Origin: Melitaea cinxia | Lineage: Eukaryota; Arthropoda; Insecta; Lepidoptera; Nymphalidae | Assembly (NCBI RefSeq): GCF_905220565.1 | Contig: NC_059417.1 | Span: 9,968,518-10,032,517, forward strand | Reading direction: 5' to 3' | DNA length: 64,000 bases | In this document: positions 1-11,600 of the stretch, in pieces | How positions within the stretch are numbered: the stretch's first letter is position 1 | How the letters are laid out: the number at the start of each line of letters is the position of its first letter | Program-made: the position numbers and the translations under genes | The notes under the pieces: generated by a model | The model's input: the letters and a program-made list of their open reading frames with translations, nothing else | Database searches by the model: none | What the model was told of the DNA's origin: nothing

Positions 1-101
1 CACACATTTACAGGAAGATAGTTTTATTGTTCAACGCGTACATTCGTTATTCTAATAATAGCCTTTAAGTTTTATTCTATTGCAAAACAATAATATTTTG
101 T

Positions 102-107
<6 letters not shown>

Positions 108-136
<29 letters not shown>
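108..136. repeat. (TA)n microsatellite
   Basis: About 14 TA units. The rest of 1-2780, apart from two SINE pieces, is AT-rich with no gene or element that I recognise, except an AACGAATCGTTTT / GAACCGTT-rich stretch at 1300-1640 that has relatives near 19000 and 23390. Confidence 0.7.
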
Positions 137-138
<2 letters not shown>

Positions 139-310
139 ACCAATGATCAGTAAGTGTTACTGATAACTCACTAATAAATATAATATCAAGAACCACCATA
201 GCCACCTTAGGAATATATATTTAGTGACAATCTACCACATACCAGGATGTAATTTTTAAATATAGTCAATATCTTTTCTAAATTCCTTCCAGGTAATCTT
301 TATAAAATTC

Positions 311-379
311 CGCCTGTAATATCCCACTGCTGGCATAAGCCTCTTTCTCCATGTAGGAGAAGGATTGGAGCTTCGATTC
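311..379 (-). mobile_element. tRNA-headed SINE, 3' fragment
   Basis: GCCTGTAATATCCCACTGCT and CATGTAGGAGAAGGATTGGA match the 3' part of the full-length copy at 5717. Confidence 0.55.
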
Positions 380-1299
380 GAGCTAAAATCGTATCGATTT
401 GTTATGAGGCTATTTTGTAGAACAGGTCCAAATTTAAAGATGATTTCTGTATGAAATTACATTATACTTGGTTTGAAAGAAATTTGATTCCAATCCTCAT
501 CAAAAACAACTCAAGTTTGTTCAAAAAGTATTTTTTTATTAAAATCACTTTAAAAAATTCAAATATAAGTCATTTAGCTTCAGCAGAACATTTATAATAC
601 ATTTTAATATAATGTATGACACAAGTTATATTAATAAATAAATATATTACAACATACACACATGGTCGACTGTTCCTAAGGTAAGCAACCTAATACTTGT
701 GTTATAGGTAACAGCCAACTATATTATTATATTATTAACTGATTTTTTTATAAAATACATAGAATTATTACCAAAGACACTAATATTTTTAAAATAAATA
801 ATAATTTTTTGACATGTATAACTTTTTTAAATATAAATGGATGATTTGAATGTTATAATGAAAATGTATTATTGATATATTTTAGATGTATTCATAAGAT
901 ATTTTCGTTAATGAAGTAAATTTGGACGTATATATTTTTTTATTTTATCGGCAGTGTAAAATTTTTATTTGAATACAAAATAATATGAATAGCATGATTC
1001 ACATTTTAATATTTTTAAAGATGAAACCAAAATATTCGAATATTTAAGACATCTGAATAAAATCATATTAAAATAATTAAATATAATTTTTTATTATATT
1101 TTAAAAATACTGCAATAATAATATTGTTTTGAAATAAACGACATTAACATTAAAATATCTAAGATTTGAAATTTGAATTAATTTAAAGATGAAAATTTCT
1201 AAAATATGTAATAAAATTTAATTTCAATACTCGTAATTATCATACAATTTAATTAGAAGAAAATAATATATTATATAAAAAATTACGAATTTAATACCC

Positions 1300-1640
1300 G
1301 TTACTATTGCCGCTTTCGTTCGGTTACTATATTCATAAAACCAATTGTTTTGTTTACGAACCGTTCTATTTCGAACACCAATTGTTTGTAATTTAACCGT
1401 GCATCACTATAACGAATTGTTGTTTAAGATAGGAACTGAGCTAACCGTTTCTATATTTAAAAATCATCGCACGCTTATGTCACGTTAAAAATTTAACGGT
1501 TTGTAGCGAAACGAATCGTTTTCTGAATATTGTAACCCTGCCTAAGTCTCCGTTCCTATACTCAAAAACAACTAATGATTAAGTCGGGTTCTAAATTTAA
1601 CGACTCGTAAGCAAAAACAATCGTTTTGTATACAGGAACC
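1300..1640. repeat. Unclassified dispersed repeat rich in AACGAATCGTTTT
   Basis: GAACCGTTCTATTTCGAA, AACGAATCGTTTTCTGAAT and GTTCCTATA recur near 18990-19080 and 23390-23425. Ends not defined. Confidence 0.35.
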
Positions 1641-2803
1641 GGGTTTAGAGATAGAGATTTAAGATTTTAAGATACATACATTACAAGACATTTAATTTAT
1701 CTAAATAGCAAATAATTGGACTCATATTATTGCTTAAAAATTAATACCTAGGAAGACGAGTCTGATACGTTTATCTTAATATATAATTACATTTATTTGC
1801 TTTATATGTAAAGAGAACTGTTTTATACAAGGCCGTCAAGGCCTGTCTGATTTACATACTTTTTAATTATTGAAAGACTGTCAAATGTCAAATCTGACGT
1901 TTGAGTTTTTCTTCATCTTTTATAATTGGACTCCTATAGGAATTGGCAAAGTCAGAGTGTTTTCCCTGAATTACTTTTGAAGACTCTGCTTATAAGATTA
2001 GCGTTGTGATATACTACAAGGTTATGTACGGTTTGCTTCACACCACTTATTCGTGTAGACGTTTGAGTTTGTCAGTTGTTGGTGCAATTTAAATTTAACG
2101 TCAATGATGTTTAGCACACAAATGATTTAAAATCAGTTTTTTATTATTCAAACGAATATTTTTTGAGGTAGCTATTTATTTTTGAGTATTTATTGGTAAG
2201 CGAATATTGATTCTATTTAATAAAGCGATTACCACAAAAAAAAAAAAAAAAAAAAAAACATACGAAGGTCAAAATTATAGATTTTAAGATTGGTATAAAA
2301 ACATTACCTTTGTAAGGATAATTTAAATTATCATGGCGACACAAGACTTTGAGAATGCGTCTATTTGCTTTTCATAACTAACTAACATTCTTTGATAACA
2401 TTGTATCATTTTGTAAAACTGCATTTACTTGCCTGCATTTTGTATTATCATTATAAATATATCATTAATAATCTTTCAAATGATAGCTGATATATAATAT
2501 TGGGAAAACATAGTTTTTTTTTGCAACCTACTTGCAATCTGCCTTTTTGGCATTTGACATGCAATGAAAAATATAATAAAATTTGGAGACTCTTTCGACT
2601 TCTAACGTAAATATAACTAACTATAATAAATAAGATTACATTTTTATAGCCTTAAAGTTAATCGTCAATATAATATAACAAGTAATTAAAAAGATAAAAT
2701 AATCAATTTCTTTAACAATCTCAAAGGTATAACCGTATTTTGCTGATAGTGTGAAAACGCGTATAAGTAAAATTGAATTCTCGATATGTATATTGGTACG
2801 CTT

Positions 2804-2923
2804 GTAGCGGCCGGGCTTAGTTGGAGGGACGTGGAGCGAGAGGCACAGGACAGGAGCGGATGGAGACGTCTCACGAGGGCCCTTTGTACCACTGGGGTAC
2901 CTTAGGACAGCAACACAACACAC
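2804..2923. mobile_element. 120-bp GC-rich insert flanked by a 14-bp duplication
   Basis: A sharp GC-rich block in AT-rich DNA, bounded by two perfect copies of ATATTGGTACGCTT (2790-2803 and 2924-2937). The long, non-fixed duplication points to a retroposed fragment, for example the 3' end of a non-LTR element without a poly-A. The 95-aa minus-strand ORF across it looks incidental. Confidence 0.65.
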
Positions 2924-3824
2924 ATATTGGTACGCTTATAAATTTCGAATGACGATTGAATCAAAATGGCGACAATTGGATCAAATTAGATTTTTGACAA
3001 GGTTTATATAAAAGACATATGGCTTTACGAATCTATATAAGATTTGCTGACCCAGCCGAATAAAAATGAGTCATAAAATGGGTACCCTAACGCTAAACTT
3101 AATAAACTGCTGGATAAATTCTACCTGTGTTTAGTTCTCTAAAACTTTGTTGATGGTTCTTATGTAATTTAAAAAAATAATAATAATAATAATAGTAGAA
3201 AAAGCCATGATTTATTCATTCATTAATTTAGTTCAATGGTTTTCAATGGTTCCAAAATAACAAAGATAATTTCGCCAATGACTTTATCATACGCGTTTTC
3301 AAACTATCAATATAATAAAAAAAAAAAAAACACGTTTGACGCTATTTTTTTAAAAGAGGTAACTTTGTTAATTATTAAAATTAATATTATATACTATATA
3401 TATGGTATTTACGCTTGTTCGTAATCTTTAAATAATATTCTAATTTTGGTAACATTTCGAGTATATTCTGTTCAAATTTGTGTACTTAGATACTGTATTA
3501 GCAAAATAATTTTCGTTTCGTTTAATTACAAAAAAAAAAAATGATGCCATAATTAAAAAAATTTCAAACATCAATTGACGTTTTTTTTTTTCGAAATAAT
3601 ATATTTTTCTTTTGTAGACTTATGTGAAATAAAACATTGCGTATCGTGAATAGGTGCACTACGCTATGGAATAATATTTAGCATTATTAATAAATTGACA
3701 CACAAAAACTGAAAACAGAACTTAAGATTATAATGAAAACTTCCTAAGAATACAATGAAAATTTTTATATGTCAACATTAGAACAATGTCATAAAGGTTA
3801 TCACGTAATCCCACAAAGTATACT

Positions 3825-4126
3825 AGATACAAGGAGTCCAAACGGTATAGTATTCACTGTACACAATAATAGACCCAGATCTTAGTTCTCTTTTCCGCCA
3901 CTGGCTACGCTGAAATTTAGGACGTGCCGACGCTATTATTAAATGTTGAATTTAATTAATTTAAATATAAAATATTAATTTATTTAATTTAATAAAATTT
4001 CCCGTGTAAGGATTTAAGCGAGTACTTCTTGAAAAATGGCGCGCTCTAGTGGCAAAATTAGAACTAAAATTCTGTCCCCTAAATTGAGACCATCCGTTCA
4101 ACATTACGTTCGGACTCCTTGTATCT
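3825..4126. mobile_element. 302-bp MITE with inverted ends AGATACAAGGAGTCC
   Basis: Perfect 15-bp inverted termini, followed on both sides by imperfect complementarity, and flanked by the direct repeat ATACT (3820-3824 and 4127-4131). No coding capacity. Superfamily not recognised. Confidence 0.7.
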
Positions 4127-4249
4127 ATACTTCGTGGAAATCAGGAAATTTTGACACTTAACCTTCAAGATATTTGATTTATATTCAATTATTAAATTAG
4201 TATGTGTTTTATATTAACTTTTACCGGACTTTAAAACCAATAACTTTTT

Positions 4250-4370
4250 TTTATACAATTAGGTCGGCGAACAAGCGTACGGGCCCACCTGATGGTAAGC
4301 GATTACCGTAGCTTATAGACGTCTGCAATACTAAAAGCATCGCAAGCGCGTTGCCGACTTTAAACTTGAA
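4250..4370 (-). mobile_element. TACGGTAATCGCTTACC-family SINE/LINE 3' end, copy
   Basis: Family consensus (plus sense): CTCGACCTTACAGAAGATCACAG..AGTGTTGTGTTCCTG..GGTCGGCAACGCGCTTGC..ACGTCTATAAGCTACGG..GCCGACCTA..poly-A, about 260 bp. Twelve copies of different lengths occur in the window. Origin (SINE or LINE tail) not settled. This one is 5'-truncated and minus. Confidence 0.6.
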
Positions 4371-4877
4371 CTTATACTCAGCTTTGTAAATATTTTATTG
4401 AAAGGTATATTTTTTTTAATGATCAGTTAGTACCAGGTTCAGTAAAAAGGGATATCACTATAACATTTTTAATTTTTTGCTGCCATAGGTTCAATTTTTG
4501 AGTGTCAAATTATATTTCAATAATAATACAATTTTATGGAAAACTCATTATGGTGAATTTTCATCCACCTCCTTTATCACGGAGTCAGATTCCCATCGCG
4601 CCCTTTCCGCTAATAATTCTTGAAGTTTCTGTTGAATTCGTAATAAGTATTATACATAAATATGTTTCTAAATAATTTTCAAAATCGTAGCTAAGTTATA
4701 AAGTTTAGTTTGAGAAGCGGTAAGTAAATGTGGATATTTTTGTATTTCCGTAAAACTAAATGTTAATATTTTAAGGAAAATGTATATTATTTGTAATGGT
4801 TTTGCTATCGCCTTTACAATTTAACCATTGCAAACTAAAGTTTTCATAATAATAATAAAAAAATAAGTTAAAAAAAA

Positions 4878-5165
4878 AACGCTTCACACTCAACGGCCTT
4901 CATTAGGATTTACTCCCGTGTCGGGGGTCCGGAAACACACAATACACAAGCACAAACGCCCAGACCACGACAAATATCTATATGGCTAATACAAATATCT
5001 GCCGTGAGCGGAGATCGAACCCGCAACCGCCAGCGCAACAACCAGTGATGTGACCGTTGCGCCAACGCGTCGTCAAATAATAATTAATTATCTATAATAT
5101 ACATAAGCGGTCGTCTATTCTTAAGGTAAGCAACTTAATGCTTGTATTATAGGTAACGGCCGACG
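4878..5165 (-). mobile_element. Second tRNA-headed SINE type (GTTGGCGCAACGG), copy
   Basis: Minus strand: GACGACGCGTTGGCGCAACG as head, GCGGGTTCGATCTCCGCTC as B box, ACAAATATTTGTATTAGCC, CCCCGACACGGGAG, CAACGGCCGTTGAG. Partial copies near 664-718, 10727, 55708 and 62525. Confidence 0.58.
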
Positions 5166-5527
5166 GACATAGTTACATTATTTTTCGATAAATGCATGTA
5201 AATAGTACTTTTAAATAAATAACTACATTGTAAAAATTTTAACCATACAAAAATTCCGAAAATTGGCACCCAACATGGGCCCAATTTCAAACTACCTATC
5301 AACCTCAATATTATGAAATTGTTTAAATTATATTTAATACAGCTTGCTTTAACCCCCATTCTGTTTTCTCCGCATAACATATGGCTATGTTACGTAGCAA
5401 TAACGTAGTATTCTTCTGGTAAGATATGTTTTAAAATCCGTCCAGTAGTTTTTGATTTGATTTATTACAAATATTAAATAATACAAACCCGTTCTTTTTA
5501 TACTATTATTAGTATAGATTAGCTTAC

Positions 5528-5624
5528 CTCTGGTTTATCGAGTATAACTATCCGGTTTTCGATCTTAGGTGCGAGTTCACACGCGTTTTGTTCTAAATCA
5601 TCGAGTGACGCGCGTCTTGTTAAT
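5528..5624 (-). CDS. CG11883-like gene, exon 14, last exon found (residues 582-614)
   Basis: 97 bp between acceptor ACGTTGCAG and donor GTAAGCTAA. Codes LTRRASLDDLEQNACELA then PKIENRIVILDKPE. It contains a second basic RRAS site. The clean donor in phase 0 shows that the gene continues towards lower coordinates; no convincing continuation was found in 1-5527. Confidence 0.82.
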
Positions 5625-8600
5625 CTGCAACGTAATTAAAATAATTTTGAAATATAATAATAAAAAATCCGCTAATCATATATTTATCCATAGATATATA
5701 AATATCACGATTTCACGATTCAGCCTGTAACATCCCACTGCTGGGCGTAGGCTTCTTTCTTCATGTAGGAGAAGGATTGAAGCTAAATTCACCACGCTGC
5801 TCCACTGCGGGTCGGCGGATATGTTCCCCTACTATGAGCAACTGTCGCTATCAGGTATTTATGATAAAAACCGGGGTCGGCAGCTTAACGTACTCTCCGA
5901 AGCACGGCAAACAGGACACACGTCAAGGAAAAAGGACAGACATCCAAACTGGAAATGAATCGAACACGCAAACCGCCGGTGATTAGGTGCCCGCCTACAC
6001 GCACCACTATACCAGAGCGGTTGTTAGTATAAATATAATAAGAAAATTTTATATTTGTTTTGTTGTTGGTTAAGAAGTAATAACTAAATTATCATTTTTT
6101 AAAATGTGTCCAATTTTTTAATTGAGGTTGGATTCTCAACCGCACCGAACAATATTTACTGTGTCTTTTTCTTTTATATGTAACAATTTCGGCAAACAAG
6201 CGTACGGCTCACCTGATGGTAAGCGATTACCGTAGCTTATAGACGCCTGCAACACCAGAAGCATCGCAGTCCTCACCATGAGCTCTTTACCTCACTCACC
6301 AACAGGAACACAACACTGCTTGAAAGCAGTGTTATTTAGTCTGTAAGTTTGAGGTACTTGCACAGATGGGCAGATCCAGATTTTAAGCAGGATATATTCC
6401 CTACAAAGTTATCTCCGCGAAATCTTGTTATACCACTGTCTTACCTGTGATGTGTAGAATGTGAAGTGGGTTCGACTACGGTTGATGAAGCTCTGCGTAA
6501 AGGCGGCGGACCGTCTAACTCGCTTCCATCCAACATTTTAACCAGACTGTGTCTGAAATATAACATTTTAATTATATTTTTGCATATGTATAAGTCTGCT
6601 GTGTGGTTACGGCAGTAAAGAATATAGCCACCCCCTCCTTCCTGTGGGTGTCGTAAGAGGCGACTAAGGGATAACACAGTTCCGCTACCACCTTGGAACT
6701 TATAAAGCCGACCGATGGCGGGATAACCATCCAACTGTTGGTTTCGAAACACACAGGCCGAAGACGGGCAGCAGCGTCTTCGGTGCGACAAAGCCAGCCC
6801 TGCGGTCACCAACCCGCCTGCCCAGCGTGGTGACTATGGGCAAAAGTGAACTTGTGGAGGCCTATGTCCAGTAGTGGACTGCGAAAGGCTGCTGTGATAT
6901 GTATAAGTAGACTACGATAGCACAGGTTACACACCTTAGTGGGTTTTTTGTTACTATTTTTGTTATTTTATGTATTGTGATTTGTATAAAGAATGATAAT
7001 AATAAAAAATTATTTTTCAATTAGAATTCTTTTTAAATTTTACATTTTAATTGATTAGTCTGTAAAACTTATACGGTTGCCCGCCAATATACATTGTCGC
7101 CTGCACACTTTAGCCTCATCTTGATGACGTCGTGTCCGCTGTACCCGTTATTCCCAAATATTGACGACGCCATCATATACTAACCTCCGACTCAACGTGA
7201 CCAAAGACTGCCTATGTTTAGACGGTCTAGACTTTCCTGTTCTGACATTAATCGCTGCGAAATGGTTCTGTATGGCCATCCCTATTTCGGGACACATGTC
7301 TTCTGATACCTATAAAATATGAGATTTTGGGGGTATTTAAAATTTAATAGAAGTTAGTATAAGTGTTAATAGTCTTAAGTTAATGTCCTTTATATGTTTT
7401 TTTTTTTTTTTTTGGAAAATTATATATTTTATTAATTTTCCTTTACAGAAAACATGTTTGGATAAAATCAAACAAAAAAAAAAAAATGGGTGAAGTCGTT
7501 TGGAAGTTACGAGCGTACAATTTTTTTCGGGGATTCATTTTATATGACCGGTTATAATGCCTATGGCTACGTTGTGCCAAGTTTATTTGGTTATTAGTAC
7601 TCTTTTACAGATAATTCTGTTTTTATATTACTACCTGATTACAGTGGCTATGTAACAATGTTGTGCAAAACTTTATCTATTTATTTTTGTAATACTAATT
7701 TACAGATAACTGTGTTTAAAAAAACCGACTTCAGTAACATCGACAAGTAATACAACGTAGTAACACGAAAATTTATTAAAATATATATGCGTTATTAAAG
7801 ATTACTCAAAAAGTAGTTATCAGAACTCGATAAAATTTAAATGGTACCACATGACATGTACCACCTTTCGATTAAAAAAAAAAATCACCGAAATCACATA
7901 AGTACATAAATTAACACACATAAAAAATACAGTCGAATTGAGAACCTCCCCCTTTTTTGGAAGCCGGTTAAAAATAGCACCATTCTGACTTGACAAAGTA
8001 CAACGATTGAAAACTAATCCTTATAAGCAGAAGAAATTAATTATTATTACTTTAAGTGCATTTTGTGTACACAATTAATGCACCTTTAATAAACAAACTT
8101 ACCAATACAGGGCAGTCACGCAGCATAGTAAACCCATCGTTACCGGAGTGCAGGTATTGTTTGATACCTAGCCGGTATTTCTGTTCCCGTTGCAGGTACT
8201 CGTCACCTATCTTCACTACCTGTTCTGCGACTCTTTCGCCTGGCGGTTTTGTTGGATCGAAGGCGAATGATATACCTGCCACCTGGATTTTATTGTATAA
8301 ATTAATATTATTTTACTTATTTATAATTTAGGTATCAAACGGTACAAAATAATACAAAAAACAAAACCGAGTGTGCTTTAGACCACACGACTGAAGTAAA
8401 ACTTCTGCACAATAGGCCTGCACTGTGTCTTAGATATACGAAACGTAACTGGCTGTGGGAGAAAGAGAGATGGAAAATGTGTGATCGCATCTCTTTGTCT
8501 CTTGCTCTGTTACTCGCCAAGTCAAGCGTGAATAAGGAAGTTTAATTCAAAAAAGGAAATATGGGTGCATTTACCTGAGGAAACCGTCCCTCCAAGCTAG

Positions 8601-11600
8601 GGTATTTGGAGACTGAGTTCTCCAGCACCTTTAGTACCGTTTCCCCCGAAGCCTCAACCACTACAAGGGGGTCCCTCATGGGAATGATGGTGGACAGGTC
8701 ACGGAGGGTGAAATCGCCTGCTGGGTGCACCTGGGTTTTACATAATAAGGCCTTGTAGTAGTAGTTTCATACATATTTTACCTTGTAACACAATTCAGTT
8801 ATTCATGGAAGTTATTTTTTAGTTTAAATTATTTAATTTTAATAAAATTCTTCAAGACTATCTCACCTGATCAGATCGAAAAGTGCCAGAATTGAGGATC
8901 AGAAGATCAGCTCCAGTCGCAGCCAGGAGCACATCACAGACCCAGTTACCGAGGTTACATTCTTGACGCCGTACTACAGAGAACCTTCCTTCTAGAGGCA
9001 CGCAGAACTTGCCAAGGACTTCGTCCATTTTACCTTCTATCATAGCTGAAAGATATATATTTTATATATTAAATTTTATCAACTTTAAATAGGCTATGTG
9101 GAATTGTCATTTTACAAATTAAAACCATACTTCGTCGATATATATCACACAACATTATTTTGAGATCAGTTTTATGTTTAATGGCTTCAATATATAATCA
9201 AGAGTTTTCTGTAGATTGGGAATATTTTAAATGTTATTCGGACGAATAAAAAAAGTATTGCTATAGTTTTTTTTTTTGCAAATCGTCGACCTTAGAATCA
9301 AAAGTCAATTTTATTGAAATAAATGGCAGGAAATATTCTGCTCAAAATATGGAGCAAGTCGACTGGAAAGGTACCTTGACCTTACAGAAGATCACAGCAA
9401 AATAATACTGTTTTCAAGCAGTGTTGTGTTGCTATTGGTGAGTAAGGTGACCAAAGCTCCTGCGGGGGATTAAGGGGAAGGGTCGGCAACGGGCTTGCAA
9501 TGCTTCTGGTGTTGCAGACGTCTATAGGCTACGGTAACCGCTTACAATCAGGCTAACTGTATGCCACCTCAGTGGCATAAAAAAATACAACATCAACTCA
9601 CAAGAATATTTCTCAACCTTCGCCTTCAAAACCGGATCTTCGGCAACCGAACTTGTCACATTAACATCGGTAATATCGACCCGAGGACCCTCCGCACCGA
9701 AGTTGATACAAATTTTACTGAACTGACGGAAGTCCGTACCGCTTTTCACTATATATTTGTTGTTTATCTGTAAACAAAGTATATCTTATCATATATTAAA
9801 AGGTTTTTGATTGTATTACTGAGTGTTCTTTACATAACGACGTTATGGCTAGAAGAGTTATCAAAATATTTCGTACGCTTCAGCCTGTATCCATAATATT
9901 CCACAACTGGGTACAGGCCTCTTTCCTCATGTAGGAGAAGGATCAGAGCTTTATCCACCGCGCTGCTCCAATGAGGGTTGGCGGTTATATTCCCTACTAT
10001 GAGTAACGATCGCTATCAGGTGTACATGATAACAACCGGGACCGACGCCTTAACGTGCTCTCCGTACGCTGTATTCGTACGTATTTCGTACGCTGTTATA
10101 TAATAGTTCGATTTATGTGTAAGAAAAAAAAATTATAATAATAATAATAATATAAGTTAATGCCGAAATTTCGAGTTAATATTCATAGGGGCTTAAGGCA
10201 CGAACTAACATTATTGTAAATTTCGAATTTATTGATACGAAAATACAAACACTTCATTATATTCCAAACTGACTTTTATCGACCATCATATAATCACCAC
10301 ATTAGCAGAATATATAAGGCTCAAATTTAATGAGTAAGGCTGCACAATTTAACCGATCAAGCTGGCAAAAAAAGTTAGCTAAGTTAATTAGCTAGCTAAC
10401 ATATAAGCTTAGCTAATTTAACGGTTAAAGGCTTGACCGGTTAAATTGCACAGTCCTATGAGAAACACATACGGCGAGAAAAAAATGTATGTGTGTTTTC
10501 TGAATATAGGAAACACTCTTCAAACAATATTTTAGTACAAAGTTTGATAGTAAAAATTATAAACTCACCTCCAAAACCTCATACACGTGATCGTGGCCAC
10601 CCAAAATAAGGTCAATGTCTGTGTCACCTTCAGCTAATTTTATATCATTCGGAGTACGCATGTGTGTCAGTGCTATTACGTATTCACAACCCTGGAAGAG
10701 ATTAATAAATAAATAAATAAATAAATGTTTTACACTCAATGGCGCCCAGTAGGATTTTCTCCTGTGTCGGGGGTCCGACAAACATCTATATGGCCAATAC
10801 AAATGTCTGCCGTGAGCGGGGATCGAACCCGCAACCGCCAGCGCAACAGTCAGTGCTGTGACCGCTGCACCAACGCGTCCTCAAAGTCGTGAATAAAACA
10901 TTATTATGTACTAATTCGTGTATGACCTATATACACATACATACAGGCAGATATGGACAGTCATACATACACACTCATTTGATTATAGTTATTTTCAAAT
11001 CAAGAGTTACGAGATAGTTTAACACAAAATTGAGAAGTGATGGGAATGGGAATCAAAAATAGTCGTCCATGCATATTTAATTGCAATAGTTTAAAATAAT
11101 GTAACCGTAGTCATGTAATTAGAGTTATGTTACGCTGATTGTTTACCATTCATTTGTTGAACTAAAACACAAGTTTTATTATCCGATTTAACATTGGAAT
11201 GAAACAAAAAAGTATGCCTTTAACTTGATATTAACATTGCTGTGGAATAAGTTCTTTCAATGAGCAATTAAATTGAGCTTTTACGAAATTTCAAGGTAAT
11301 TTTGCGAATAAATTACCTCCTGTTTCAACTGCGACGCTAGTTTCGTTCCCGCTTGAAGGAAATCTATGAATGTGACCTCTTCGGGATTAATAGTTGCTAA
11401 AGTATCCAACCATTCCTGTAAAATTTTTCATAGATATATTTACTATAAAGTTACTTATTTGATTACATAGTGACATAAATAGTAATTATTGCTGTGTAAA
11501 CACGAGAAGGAATAACAAAATTTTAACTCCAAGATTCCGACTGCGCAAAGTAAACGTCTCCTTTCTGGGTTATGGTATTCGCATGTAAATTCTATTTTTT

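Noticed and set aside
2636..2923. 95-codon minus ORF
   Set aside because: It spans the boundary of the 120-bp insert and the AT-rich flank; the open frame is a by-product of the insertion.
3900..3945. Possible last exon of the CG11883-like gene (minus, acceptor AAATTTCAG)
   Set aside because: It lies inside the 302-bp MITE, and the phase-0 reading continues into the MITE end; there is no similarity to the expected tail.
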